DNA of 64,000 nt from Solen grandis. Taxonomy: Eukaryota; Mollusca; Bivalvia; Adapedonta; Solenidae. Numbering within the stretch: the stretch's first letter is position 1; each line of letters opens with the position of its first letter. Both the position numbers and the translations under genes were made by a program. The notes under the pieces are model-generated. The model was given only the letters and a program-made list of their open reading frames with translations. It was not told the DNA's origin and made no database searches. Shown piece by piece: positions 50,020-60,966 of the stretch. The stretch spans positions 13,425,193 through 13,489,192 of the forward strand of contig CM037795.1 in the NCBI GenBank assembly GCA_021229015.1, given 5' to 3'.

Positions 50020-53000
50020 GAAGTGGCAGTGTGTGCAGTTTACTGGTTATTGTCCTGGATGCCAACCCAGTGTGGTGGGGGAAAAACTTGACCACTAGGA
50101 CGACACAGGTACATTGGGACCATACCTGCAGTTAAGAATTATTTTGAATTTGGGAAGGACATTATATTTTGTGTATGACAAAGATTTCAGCCTTTTTTCT
50201 AGATTATTTTGACAGTGACTAGTGATACCGTAAAAGCTCCATTAATTTTATCCTTTACTTCATAAAGACTCAATATGACACATTTTCAAACAGAGTAAAC
50301 ACAGATCAGACAGCTACTAAAGGATAGGTCTGATAAGGGACTCTTGTTGCCTCAGTACTGTTAAGACAAATCTATTGTTTCATATATCATTGAAAGATCA
50401 GTCACAGACTTGTACATGAATATTCATGAGGTATATGGTTAAAAGCTACCAACACATCACCCTATGGTTGTTTCATTTTCTTTTAAAATACAAAGGAAAT
50501 AAAAAAAAAAAAACCAGTGTTGATCCATTACTATGGATTATAATGCGAATGACAGTATCTTATGGGTCAAACCTTAGAGCCCAAATCATTTAGGGAAGTG
50601 GGGAATAATGCTTATCACTTCATGTTATGTCACATCCGACCCAGCACTCACTTTTCTTGAAGTTTGGTAGCTGTTGCTATTAATGCCTTAACACTTGTGT
50701 AACTAGGTGAGAAAAATATGTAGCCAGACCTTAGCTTGGACCCGGGACCACTCTCTTACAGGACGAGTGCTCTACCGACAGAGCTACCAGACCACTTAAC
50801 CCTTTCCCTCATATAGACTCATTTTGACGCACTCAATAGGTACCACATAGAGACCTTACCAAATTTAATTATAAAATCCTCATTTCCAGACCACTGAGGA
50901 GCAATGAACAGCATATAACCTGATCAGCCTGCGAGTTACTCGCAGGCTGATCTGGTTTTATGCTGTTCGCATAGGTCTTTTCATTGTGTCCTCTATGAGG
51001 GAAAGGGTTAAACAAATCTCTCTTTGATAAGTTACTTATAGGCCGATATAGCTTGGAATAATTATTTTTCATGATAAATCTGATCAGCAGAGAAGTGCAG
51101 ATAACTGTGTAAAGGATTTTGTAAGAATTATAGCCCTTTTTTGTGTCAATGTGGTATTTGGAGGTTTTAATCACCTTCAGTGACAGTTCTAGTTTGTTAA
51201 TATTGTCATTGAATTATTTCATAGTTCAATATCATGAGATAACCAGGTTTAGTTCACCAAAACTGCATTATATTGGATATGCACTGTATTGAACAGGTCC
51301 TAAATTAACCATCCCTCTCCTTGCATTAGTCTCTCAACAATCAATATCTTCTTCATCTTTAAAAGGAATTGTGTATTCAAATTCTCCTTCATGGTTTTAT
51401 TTATATCAGTAGACTCATTATGATTAGATGTGCATGACAAACTTCAACTGTATTTAAAAGAAATTGAAACAAATATGAAATACGAATGAAAAATGCAGAA
51501 TAATAAAAGATCAACTATTGATTAGATGTTACATGTAGATTGTTAATGGACTTACTGTTCCCCTATAGCTGACGCTGTCAAAATGTCTGGACGCAGTAAT
51601 GGTGTTTGCCAATTCACACCTGGTGATGAGTCACCATAACAAGCTTGGACTGATAGCCTCCCACTCCAATGCTAGGTAAGTCTATCATGACTGTTAAATG
51701 GTTCAACTCATCTCAGTTCTCAGCATATAAGTGTACTTACAGGACTGGTTTGCAGAGTGTCTGGTTAATATGACCGGGTGTGGTATCATGCCACTTGCAG
51801 GGTTCTGAAAACTGGAATCCTATACAGAGATCTGACAAAGGTTGGAGTCTTTACTCCCATATATCTATTCTCAAGTATTGAGTTCTCGCCATATTGGTAT
51901 TCTCAGGCTATTTACACTAGTGCAACAAAATTGATTGATCCTTGTTTCTAAACCCTCTTTTTATTGAAAATATTTGGGAAACAGGTAAAAATATAATTTA
52001 ATAAAGAAGTACCGATTTTCTACCATTTTCACTAATGCTTTTTTTTTATGATTTTTTAAACCATTTTTAAATCTACCAATAATACTCAGCAAGCATACGA
52101 TCACTGATTTATGTAAACTTACATTTGTTCTTAAAATAGTGGTTTTTTTCTCAACAATACTATGTACAGAAGTCATTTAGAACCATAGCTGTTATTAATA
52201 TGATAGTAAACTTTATACTTAATAATTGTAATGCAGCATGTCCATTTAACCTTTGTACAATGTATAGGGTTTTTACACCCAGAATTGGCCATATACCTCC
52301 AAAATCGTAGGGACTCTCTGGTTGAAAGGACATAAAGTTTAGGAAAATTGCAATTGTGCCCCCAGTTACAAAACTCGGAGGGCTCCCTATAATAACATGA
52401 ACACTTTCAGTGTGATAGTGTTTCTTGTTCTCATTTGGATCATCTTATATTTTACAAACCAATCTGTTCTGTAGTTAAGAACACAAAACTTCAATGCAAC
52501 TGTTGTTTATAGATTTTGTCTCTATATGTGCACCATTTTCATGGCAGACGCATTTTCAGTTCATTGTTGAGAACTGCAGACGCCATTTTGGAAATGTTTT
52601 TTTTTTACTGGTATTGGATTTTGACAGTTACTTTTATACGCCCATCTTAAGATGGGGCGTATTATGTGAACACTCACGGCGGGCGTGCGGACGGGCGGGT
52701 GGGCGTGGAACATTTGTTGTCCGGGCTCTAACTTCAATACCGTTTGCCCAATCCTTTTCAAACTTTCCACACATGTGCATGGCTATAATATCTCAGAGGA
52801 GTTCAATATCCAGCATTATCGCGTGAATGACTTTGAAGTTATGGCCCTTGACGTACACAAAATACTTGAAATTGTGATTGTCCGGGCTCTAACTTCAATA
52901 CCGTTAGTCCAATCCTTTTCAAACTTTTCACACATGTGCATGGCCATAATATCCCGCAGGAGTTTTATATCCAGCATTATCCCTTGAATGACTTCGAAGT

Positions 53001-54836
53001 TATGGCCCTTGACGTACACAAAATACTTGAAATTGTGATTGTCCGGGCTCTAACTTCAATATAGTTTGCCCAATTCTTTTCAAACTTTTCACACATGTGC
53101 ATGGCCATAATATCACGAATGAGTTCGATATCCAGCATTATCTCGTGAAAGACTTAAAAGTTATGGCCCTTGACATACACAAAATACTTGAAATTGTGAT
53201 TGTCCGGGCTCTAACTTCAATATAGTTTGCCCAATTCTTTTCAAAGTTTTTTACACATGTGCATGGCCATAATATCGCGGATGAGTTCAATATCCAGCAT
53301 TATCGCGTGAATGACTTAGAAATTATGGCCCTTGACGTACACAAAATACTTGAAATTGTGATTGTCTGGGCTCTAACTTCAATACCGTTAGACCAATCCT
53401 TTTCAAACTTTCCACACATGTGCATGGCCATAAAATTGCGGATGAGTTCGATATTCAGCATTATCGCGTGAATGACATTCCATTGCAAAAGCCATTTAAG
53501 CCTGTAAAAATAAAAGCACCTTCCATTTTCTTCACAGGAACAATCCATATCAGTAGAATAGCATTTCAAAGATGATTTTTCAAAAATACTTCTTGAAAAA
53601 TCAAGATTTTTTATCTTTTCAGCAACATTGCAGAATCCAATCACTCCTATTACAGCTCTCTGGTCTATGTCTTCATTATTTGTCCCCTAAACTGTTCTTG
53701 TTTATGAACCAAAATTAAGCATGTAACTACTTTAAGAAAAGATTAGCTATTCATAGACCAACTCTTTGAAATTTTTACAGATCTGACAACAACATCCAGT
53801 TTTAGGCATTCTTTTCTGATCTTTACCAAAATTGCAAGAAATGTGAATAGTTGTAAAATATTGGCTAAGTTCAATACCTAGCAAAATCATGTAATTTGGA
53901 CTTGAATACTTGAATAAGTCAAAAGAGACATTTTCCTTCAAATTAATGGAAATGTTTCAACATGATTGTTTTAATAAGTAACATTCATTAACTAATGGGA
54001 TTTAGGAGACAATAGCTTGTTTCTCTGAGCTATTTCTGAGAGTCACCATACTGTGATGGGCGTATTTTGTGGCAGTCCTGACCCTTGTTTAAATTTGTTT
54101 TTAATTACCACTGAAAATTTATTACATTTGAAGGGAAGATATTGATGCATTTGATAAGATATTAATATAAAAGTGAAGGATCGTTTTGTTCATTTTCCTT
54201 GCAATAACTTCTTATGCTGTCAAGAACTGGATACTCCAGGATATACAAGGGCTGCTCATGAAAACAGAAGTTCCTTTTCTAATAACTTGAGACCTGGGAC
54301 TAACTTGTCTATTGCATTTTATTGTGTAAAGGCAAAAGTTGAATCTTATATGAACAAAGTTCCCAAATTCTTAAAAGACTGAGAAATTAAAACCAAGCTA
54401 ATAAACTTGAGATTTCAGAATTTTTTTCAAGACAAGAGTTACTAAATGTGACTGAAAAAAAATATGTAAACACTTTGAAAAAACAGTTATCCTGATTGTG
54501 TTGTGTCAAATATTAAAGGAAAAAAATTTGGTGGAATAATCAGATTATTTTTTAATGATTTTTGCTTTTGTGTAGAGAAATAAGTAACAGTGACACTGGT
54601 AAAATAAAACATATGACATAATTATTAGCCAAACTTAATTCTTAATTGCATAATTCAGTATCCGCTATTATTATATCACTGTTTCAGCCATTTTGTGTAC
54701 CCGAAGCGATGCCCGGCTGATGGCACCGAGGCTGCACTTGCTGGTCGCAGTGAAGGCCGCAGTGACGGGAAGTATGAACTGTTTGACCATATGAACAGTC
54801 AGATTAAGAATGAAGTAAAGGATCTCATTGTTAACT
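50020..54836 (+). CDS. GTF2H3: TFIIH subunit 3 (p34) gene, three exons seen (partial)
   Basis: Exons recognised by spliced reading. 50020-50108 (AG before, GT after) encodes [17 protein letters not shown]. 51569-51675 encodes [18 protein letters not shown] then [12 protein letters not shown]. 54688-54836 encodes [12 protein letters not shown] and [20 protein letters not shown]. These match, in order, the N-terminal von Willebrand-like domain of the TFIIH core subunit p34, used in transcription initiation and nucleotide-excision repair. Phases agree across both introns (0 then 2/1). The first coding exon is not certain; an ATG at 49729 next to a GT is a weak candidate. The next expected exon (54999 on) meets an in-frame stop. 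Confidence 0.85.
50720..50794 (-). repeat. tRNA-derived sequence in intron
   Basis: On the minus strand, A box 'TAGCTCTGTCGGTAGAGCAC' is near-perfect, with a weaker B box 'GGTCCCGGGTCCAAGC'. Acceptor ends do not pair, so it is not a working tRNA. A copy is at 63345-63420. It abuts the MITE. Confidence 0.55.
50796..51011. mobile_element. Foldback MITE in the p34 intron (copy 1)
   Basis: Perfect 17-bp inverted ends TTAACCCTTTCCCTCAT, 216 bp. An internal palindrome centred on 'GCGAGTTACTCGC'. It lacks about 36 bp present in the copy-2 version, near 63477-63512. Confidence 0.85.
51012..51568. other. Intron, nothing recognised
   Basis: AT-rich intron sequence up to the acceptor at 51567-51568. 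The duplicate in copy 2 runs off the window at 64000, equivalent to 51348. Confidence 0.5.
52630..54090 (+). mobile_element. Intronic element with 161-bp tandem repeats
   Basis: It begins 'ATACGCCCATCTTAAGATGG' then 'GGCGTATTATGTGAACACT' and ends near 'GTGATGGGCGTATTTTGTGG'. Five 'GTCCGGGCTCTAACTTCAAT' starts lie at 52719, 52880, 53041, 53202 and 53364, a 161-162 bp period. It lies wholly inside the p34 intron. The 'gggcgtatt' ends are known from a common bivalve repeat; no coding capacity. Confidence 0.7.
54091..54687. other. Intron, nothing recognised
   Basis: AT-rich sequence up to the TTTCAG acceptor at 54682-54687. Confidence 0.4.
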
Positions 54837-55639
54837 GTAAGTATGTCCAGCTCTTTGTAATTTGTGCATCACTTTGTAAAATGGGGTAAATACAGGTGTA
54901 TATAGTTTGTATTTCATTTTGAAACTATGACATGGCTTACCATTAACCATATTTCTGACCATGCTGTTAATTTGGGTATTCATCATTATCTGTGACAGCT
55001 CTACTGTCCTCAGCTTTAGCCAGAGCATAAAACTTTTCATCAACTGTAAGCACCAATTCTAGTCATCTACCAACAATACTTAGCACTAAGTAACGGAAGA
55101 AAGCTCTAGGTAAGTTTTCAGTTATTTTGTTTGCGTGTGAAATTAAAAAGTTAGATTTCTTAAATAATGAACAAGATGTTGATAACAATGATTATGCAAC
55201 AGAAGGAAGTCCCAATCACACTAGAGCTACATCCTACACATTTTTGCCCCAAGTTCAAAAGAATTGAAAGCATTGTGAGAGCATTTTCAGTTATGGAATT
55301 AAGGTCAGGTCTTTTTTTCAGATGTTAGGGAAGGGGACTTTATATCATGTTTTGGGGAAAATTCTTATGATTTTCCAATTTTTTATTTGTAATGCAAATT
55401 GTCCCAATAAGAAAGCCCCAGATTGTTAAAAAAAAAGTCACTGTCACCACAGTCTTGGAATGTAGTGAGATCTGGGACCTGGCGTCATGGGGCTATAAAG
55501 ATTTGTCTTTATCAGTGTATTAAAAGTTGATAAAGTTTGTACAAAATGTATCAAGTATCATGCAAAGACCTATGTTTAATAGGTTTTTGTATCATGTATG
55601 TCAGAGATTTACAAATGCACTTTTTTTAAAGGTAATTTT
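54837..55639. other. Downstream of the last clear p34 exon
   Basis: 54999-55027 reads SLLSSALARA in the expected phase, like the next p34 exon, but TAA follows at 55028-55030. The remainder is non-coding. Confidence 0.35.
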
Positions 55640-56372
55640 TAGCTCATCTGAGCATAGCTCAGGGTGAGCTTTTGGGATACTTGATTGTCCGTCGTCCGTC
55701 ATGTGTCGTCCGTCAACAATTTTGATGTTTACACACTAGAGGCCACAATTTTGATCCAATCTTCCTCAAACTTGGTCAGAATGTTTGTCTTGATAATATC
55801 TTGAACCCTTTCGAAAATGGGTCAGGTTGGATCCAAAAGTAGGTCAGTAGGTCAAATCTAAGAAAAATCTTGTTTACACACTAGAGGCCACAATTTTGAT
55901 CCAATCTTCCTCAAACTTGGTCAGAATGTTTGTCTTGATGATATCTTGAACCCTTTTGAAAATGGGTCAGGTTGGATCAAAAAGTAGGTCAGTAGGTCAA
56001 ATCTAAGAAAAATCCTGTTTACACACTAGAGGCCACAATTTTGATCCAATCTTCCTCAAACTTGGTCAGATTGTTTGTCATGATGATATCTCAAACCAGT
56101 TTGAAAATGGGGGGGCTGGACAGAAAAGTAGGTCAGTAGGTCAAATCTTAGAAAAATCTTGTTTATGCTCTGAGGGCAACATTTTTGGTCCAATCATCCT
56201 CAAACTTTGGCAGAATGTTTGTCATGATGATATCTTTTGTGGATGGGGTCAGAAAATTCCTGAACATTGTTTCACCTCATCATCTTTATTCTTAAGCAAT
56301 CTGTTTTGTACAGGCAATGAATGATACTTTTCTCAGGTGAGCGATCTAGGGCCATCTTGGCCCTCTTGTTAA
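55640..56372 (-). mobile_element. Non-autonomous element, inverted relative of 14456-15484
   Basis: Reverse complement of that family: starts 'GCTCAGGGTGAGCTTTTGGG' side and ends 'AGGGCCATCTTGGCCCTCTT'. Internal units 'ACACTAGAGGCCACAATTTT' recur at about 55734, 55876 and 56022, about 145 bp apart. Confidence 0.75.
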
Positions 56373-56612
56373 TGTTGCAATGGAAAGCTCTAAATCCTTA
56401 AGAATGAAAAACATTTTAGTTTGGGGATTTTATTTATACTTCCTTGTTTGTTATTCCAAGTGTCTAATTATCTGGGTTTTTTTCTGTTTGTTTGTTTTTT
56501 ATTCACCATTGTTTCTTTGTCTTTCTTTTTAGATTCTTTCACACAGCTCTTTCCCCCCTCCCTCTCTCTCCAAACACTCTCCTTCTGTCTCCACCTAAGT
56601 CTCTCTCTCTGT

Positions 56613-56712
56613 NNNNNNNNNNNNNNNNNNNNNNNNNNNNNNNNNNNNNNNNNNNNNNNNNNNNNNNNNNNNNNNNNNNNNNNNNNNNNNNNNNNNNNNN
56701 NNNNNNNNNNNN
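56613..56712. other. Assembly gap (100 N)
   Basis: Exactly 100 N. Left side is a (CT)n-rich tract, right side is the (CA)n tract that begins copy 2 of the TLR-p34 locus. The sides share no unique sequence. Confidence 0.98.
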
Positions 56713-56746
<34 letters not shown>

Positions 56747-56882
56747 TATGAAAACACTATCATTTCGAATCCGATATTTTACAAATGTAAAATTTCAACA
56801 TTGCTATTAAGTTTTTTCATCTTTCCGCACATTTTTACAATTTAACATGTTTGTCCAAGATACAGTACTTTTCATGGAATAT

Positions 56883-59168
56883 TCAAAGATTTGCTCTTCG
56901 TGTAATTTCATCTGATGCAAGTTCTAAGACAGACTTGCAGAATCTAGACCAATCTGGCTTCATTTCTCCACCATTTGGACCATTTGTCCAAGACGCATGC
57001 GCTTTTTGCTCGAATATATCCCTTACCAAGGTGTCCATGGCGCGTTTTTCCACCCGTTCCACCATAATCATGATGACCGGTTTTTTCTGGTACTTGGCTT
57101 CCCTTACTTCCATTTGACACCAGCGCTTTTGACAAAATCTATTAGAGACGATGCAAACAACCACTTTAGACTGTCTTATATTTCGAATTGCCTCTTGAAG
57201 CACCGGAAAGCCTGGCCTAAAATCTCGATCTCCTAATGAAACATAGTCTATGTCAACGTGTATCATCAGATTCATTTCTCTATTTAGTCGATCTATAATT
57301 TTGTCTGCAATATGTCTGTCTTCAGAACAGTGGCAAAGAAAGATTAAGCGATTTTTGATCCCACCATTTTGTACATTTTGGGTAAAATTGTTAAGCCTCT
57401 CTTTCTTCTTCTGCCTTCTAATGAAGTACATGGCTGCAATGACAACTGTTAGACTTAAGGCTAACGCCAATGGCCCAGCAATCAATAAAGTGCGTAGACT
57501 TTTTTCGCGTTCACAGTATGCATTCATGTATTCAACAGCATTGTCACGTATATCTAACAGCTTATTGTCTTGAGTACATTTGTATGTTCCCTTCGAAACT
57601 GAGGGAGACTGAGAAAGCCACCTTATGAACTTCCTATTGAAATCAGAGCATGAACAAACAAGTTTGTTGTTTGTCAAGTCAAACTGAAACCTAGAGGTGC
57701 CAGAACTTCTTCCACGAAAACTGCTGAAAAATATGAATGACAGTTCATCAATGGTTTGGAGCAAATTTCCACTTACATTAAATAATTTCAAGTCATGGAG
57801 GTGTGTCAGTTTAAAAGCTATGCTTGAGAGTTTGTTGTCGTTTAAGTCTACTTCTTGTAGTTTCCTGTTATAAACGAATGTATCAGATGGAATATGAGAC
57901 AAATTGTTTGAGGATAAAATAATCACTCTCATGTGTGACAAGTTTGCGAACAGGATTTCAAATTCATGGGGATAATGCCTCTGCATATATCCTAGTTGAT
58001 TGCTTGAAATGTTGAGTATCTCTAGGTTTCTGGATGGATTCAGAAAGTTTGGAGATATATACTGTATTATATTGTGTGAAAAGTCTAACACAGATAAACT
58101 GTGTGCTGTTGTGTCATGAAGAAATACAGAGGCACTAAGTGTTTTGAATGTGTTAAAAGATGCGTCGATATACTGAAGTCGTAATTCACATGTTGATAGA
58201 TTAAAAATACCCTGCACGGTTTTAGCTGAGGATGACTCCAGTTTGAACACGTTTTTTATCATCAGTTTTGTCACACGTAAATACAGATAGAAGTATAGAC
58301 AGTCCATATCAGCATTGTCGATAATGTCGTTAGTGATAGGAATAAAAATCCCGGTGATATCCAGAATTCTGAGAGTGGCACAAGGAGTCATCAAGGGAAG
58401 TTTCGGTGGAAGGAAAATGGAATCTCGAACTACCAGTTTCTCGATTGTTGTACAAACGTTATCGACTATGGATGGATCATCTGCAATACGAACATACACC
58501 GATGATATTTCTACTGTTTTCAATGGTCGCTTGTGAACTAATGCGTCAAGATTCGATTTCTTGAGGTAAATCAGTCCCACCCTAGACTGAATGCCATCTA
58601 AAAGAACTGACGTCATATTTGGTAGAACAGAACCTCTCGCGGACGTGTGCAGTAAGGGGGCGGTCAGATGGTCTAAATACATACGAGTATTGCCTGACAG
58701 ATTCAATACTTTCAAGTCATTCAGACCACTGAAAATACGTTCATCAAATAGGCATTCTGACTTTACATGTAGTCCCAAAACCTGTAAATGAACAAGGTTT
58801 AGAAATGGCATGCCTTCAACTTTTGTGCAAGTTCCAGCTGAAATATCCAATTCACGTACAGTTTCCAACCCCCTGCTCCTTACAGATAATGTTTTGCCTA
58901 TGTTGTCAAGATTTTCAAGATGTAAGAACAGTTTCCTGGCCAAGATGCTTTGATCATCAGGTATTTTCACACACGACATGGTGTCCCCTTCACAGACACA
59001 GTCTTGCGGGCAATTTCCTTTCACGTAAGCTATCAAAATAATACCGTAGAAGCACCTTAAATTTACACTATGCATCATCTTTTGTTTGCAGAAATTAGAA
59101 TTTGATGTTCTTTCGACACAATCTTCGCATAACAAATCCTGTTCTACTATGATTACAAGATTATCCAA
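56883..59168 (-). CDS. Toll-like receptor, single LRRCT type (copy 2)
   Basis: 761 codons, intact, same architecture as the copy at 27637-29922: signal peptide, LRRs, LRR C-terminal cap, membrane helix, TIR. Amino-acid differences from copy 1 are S145I, N225Y and F238V in the LRR ectodomain and I596T between membrane helix and TIR. There is at least one synonymous change at codon 224. Differences are at allelic or recent-duplicate level. All TIR box residues are unchanged, so both should signal. The likely start is again Met31 or Met32. Confidence 0.93.
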   Translation of the reverse strand: MDNLVIIVEQDLLCEDCVERTSNSNFCKQKMMHSVNLRCFYGIILIAYVKGNCPQDCVCEGDTMSCVKIPDDQSILARKLFLHLENLDNIGKTLSVRSRGLETVRELDISAGTCTKVEGMPFLNLVHLQVLGLHVKSECLFDERIFSGLNDLKVLNLSGNTRMYLDHLTAPLLHTSARGSVLPNMTSVLLDGIQSRVGLIYLKKSNLDALVHKRPLKTVEISSVYVRIADDPSIVDNVCTTIEKLVVRDSIFLPPKLPLMTPCATLRILDITGIFIPITNDIIDNADMDCLYFYLYLRVTKLMIKNVFKLESSSAKTVQGIFNLSTCELRLQYIDASFNTFKTLSASVFLHDTTAHSLSVLDFSHNIIQYISPNFLNPSRNLEILNISSNQLGYMQRHYPHEFEILFANLSHMRVIILSSNNLSHIPSDTFVYNRKLQEVDLNDNKLSSIAFKLTHLHDLKLFNVSGNLLQTIDELSFIFFSSFRGRSSGTSRFQFDLTNNKLVCSCSDFNRKFIRWLSQSPSVSKGTYKCTQDNKLLDIRDNAVEYMNAYCEREKSLRTLLIAGPLALALSLTVVIAAMYFIRRQKKKERLNNFTQNVQNGGIKNRLIFLCHCSEDRHIADKIIDRLNREMNLMIHVDIDYVSLGDRDFRPGFPVLQEAIRNIRQSKVVVCIVSNRFCQKRWCQMEVREAKYQKKPVIMIMVERVEKRAMDTLVRDIFEQKAHASWTNGPNGGEMKPDWSRFCKSVLELASDEITRRANL

Positions 59169-59402
59169 GTCAAATATATATTGTAATACGCATTTGTAAA
59201 CAAAAAGCTGATCTTCCTATCCAAAGGTTTAAGTGCACATTTGAAAAGTCTCCATCACGTGAGAACTGAAATTTTGATGAATATCTTAGGTAAAGAACAG
59301 AGATAAAGGTATAGTATACGTCTCTTGTAAAGAAGAGAGGGCATATCTGACATGCATATATTGAAACAAGGGCAAGGTTTTTGCGCATGCCATTCCAATG
59401 CA

Positions 59403-59915
59403 TTAAAGTAGCTCGTTCAAATTCGATTTTAACTATATGTGTGTATTACGTCTATCAATACCCATCTACAGACGCATTGCAACCATCCATATCGTTAAAA
59501 AATGGGTGGTTTCCCCATCACATGAAATAGTGTCACGAACGGTATTGAATTAAACTACCGGGTACATTTAATATTATAAAATTTTCTTTTGCCATCACTG
59601 GACTGGTCACAATTCACTCTTCGCATATGCTCTCACTTTAAAGGTTGAACTTACGATTTCACTACCCGGAAGTGGTGAAGACGCCATGTTGCGGAACTTG
59701 TCACGTGATACCGCAAGCACCCGCTACGGGATACCGTATTCTATATTTAACTTTCGTCGAAGTGGCATTTACGAAATTAGCTTTTCCCCGTACACTCGCC
59801 GCGTTAATTTGTCATGAAATAAATATTTCTCTAACATTAAAGAAGGAGTGAACGGAGAGAAGAAAAAAAGTCCCCCCCTCATCTCTACCGGCCATCTGTG
59901 AACGAGCTGCTTTAA
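59403..59915. mobile_element. MITE-like element, copy 2
   Basis: The same TTAAAGTAGCTCGTTCA and TGAACGAGCTGCTTTAA ends as at 30157-30672. The shorter length comes from shorter homopolymers. Shared position shows it predates the split of the two copies. Confidence 0.65.
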
Positions 59916-60960
59916 GGTGTATTCGACACATGCATGATTTGTATATATTTTTTACTGTAACTGAAAACTGACGATGAAACTTAAAATCCGGAAGATAAAT
60001 AACCAAGAAAAAAACATATACATACGAGGCCTGAGAAACTGTTTGCAAACAATCCGAACATGCAATTACTTTTATCACGGAAAGCAATGTGATAACAAAT
60101 GGTAATTTTGTTTGTTTGTTTGTTGGGTTTAACGTCTCACCAACAGTATTTCAGTCATGGTAATTTTGAGCACTGAGCCAAATGTTCCCCTGGAACTTAA
60201 AGAGCTGTAATGGTCCGTGATTTAGATATGAAAAAAAGATGATAGAAAGACATCCCTATATTCCGATTTAAAAACTGCCAGTTATATTGACAAAATAAAT
60301 GATGGGGGTATAGTGTACATGTAGTGATAACTATTTGATACAATGATACACAATAAGTATTTTATCAATATAAAAAAAGAAATTAAAATATAACAGAAAT
60401 AACTCTAAACAAGCGCAACGTTCGAATGAAAGGGGCCTTAGACATTGGGGGGTCAATGTCATTTGAAGATCAAGATGTGGAGTCATCGGGAGGCCTTGGG
60501 TGTACTGCAAAAAGAATTCATTGAAATTTTCCCGATGTGTTCTCGATGTTTTATCGGGAAAACAAGCCGGGGAAATGTCCGCAGAGAAGCTCCGGTCAGC
60601 ATTCACGGAGCTTCCGCGATTTTTTTTCCTCCGATGAATCCCCGATGCGTCTGTGATGTCTCGCCGAAGTATCAGGGGGGCATTCGGGGATATTCGGCGG
60701 CCTTTCTGTGACACATTCCCGATCTTATGGTTGAATCTCATAATATTTGCCAAAAAAAAAAAAAAAAAAAAAATGGCAAGGGTTGAAAAGCGCACCCAGA
60801 AATTAGTTTCTGTTTTGACCAGTCTTAGACTGAGACGGTCAAAAAGGCCATTGGAGGACATTGCTTAGGGCATCCCTTTAAACCACCCAAAAGTTTTCTC
60901 TTGACTTTGTCGCTTAATTCCACCATCAAATTTTCATACTCTCAATAATCTTCCCCGAGA

Positions 60961-60966
60961 CACGTG
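60961..60966. other. Empty Polinton integration site
   Basis: A single CACGTG between 'CTTCCCCGAGA' and 'GGATGGTTCGC', the sequences that flank the Polinton at 31734 and 47477. It fixes the element ends to the base. Confidence 0.95.

Larger units (their letters stand above)
27468..51348. repeat. Duplicated locus, copy 1 (with Polinton)
   Basis: 27468-31739 and 47472-51348 match 56713-64000 in order and orientation, at an offset of 29,246 bp across the TLR gene. Identity is near-complete, with few substitutions plus small indels. Larger differences are the 15.7-kb Polinton and 48551-49421, present only here. Copy 2 also has 17 bp extra near 62343 and about 36 bp extra near 63477. Confidence 0.95.

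Noticed and set aside
50720..50794. Functional tRNA gene on the minus strand
   Set aside because: The A box is excellent but the acceptor and T stems fail; it is a SINE-type remnant.
56421..56845. Frames crossing the second N gap
   Set aside because: Same reason; flanks are CT and CA microsatellites.
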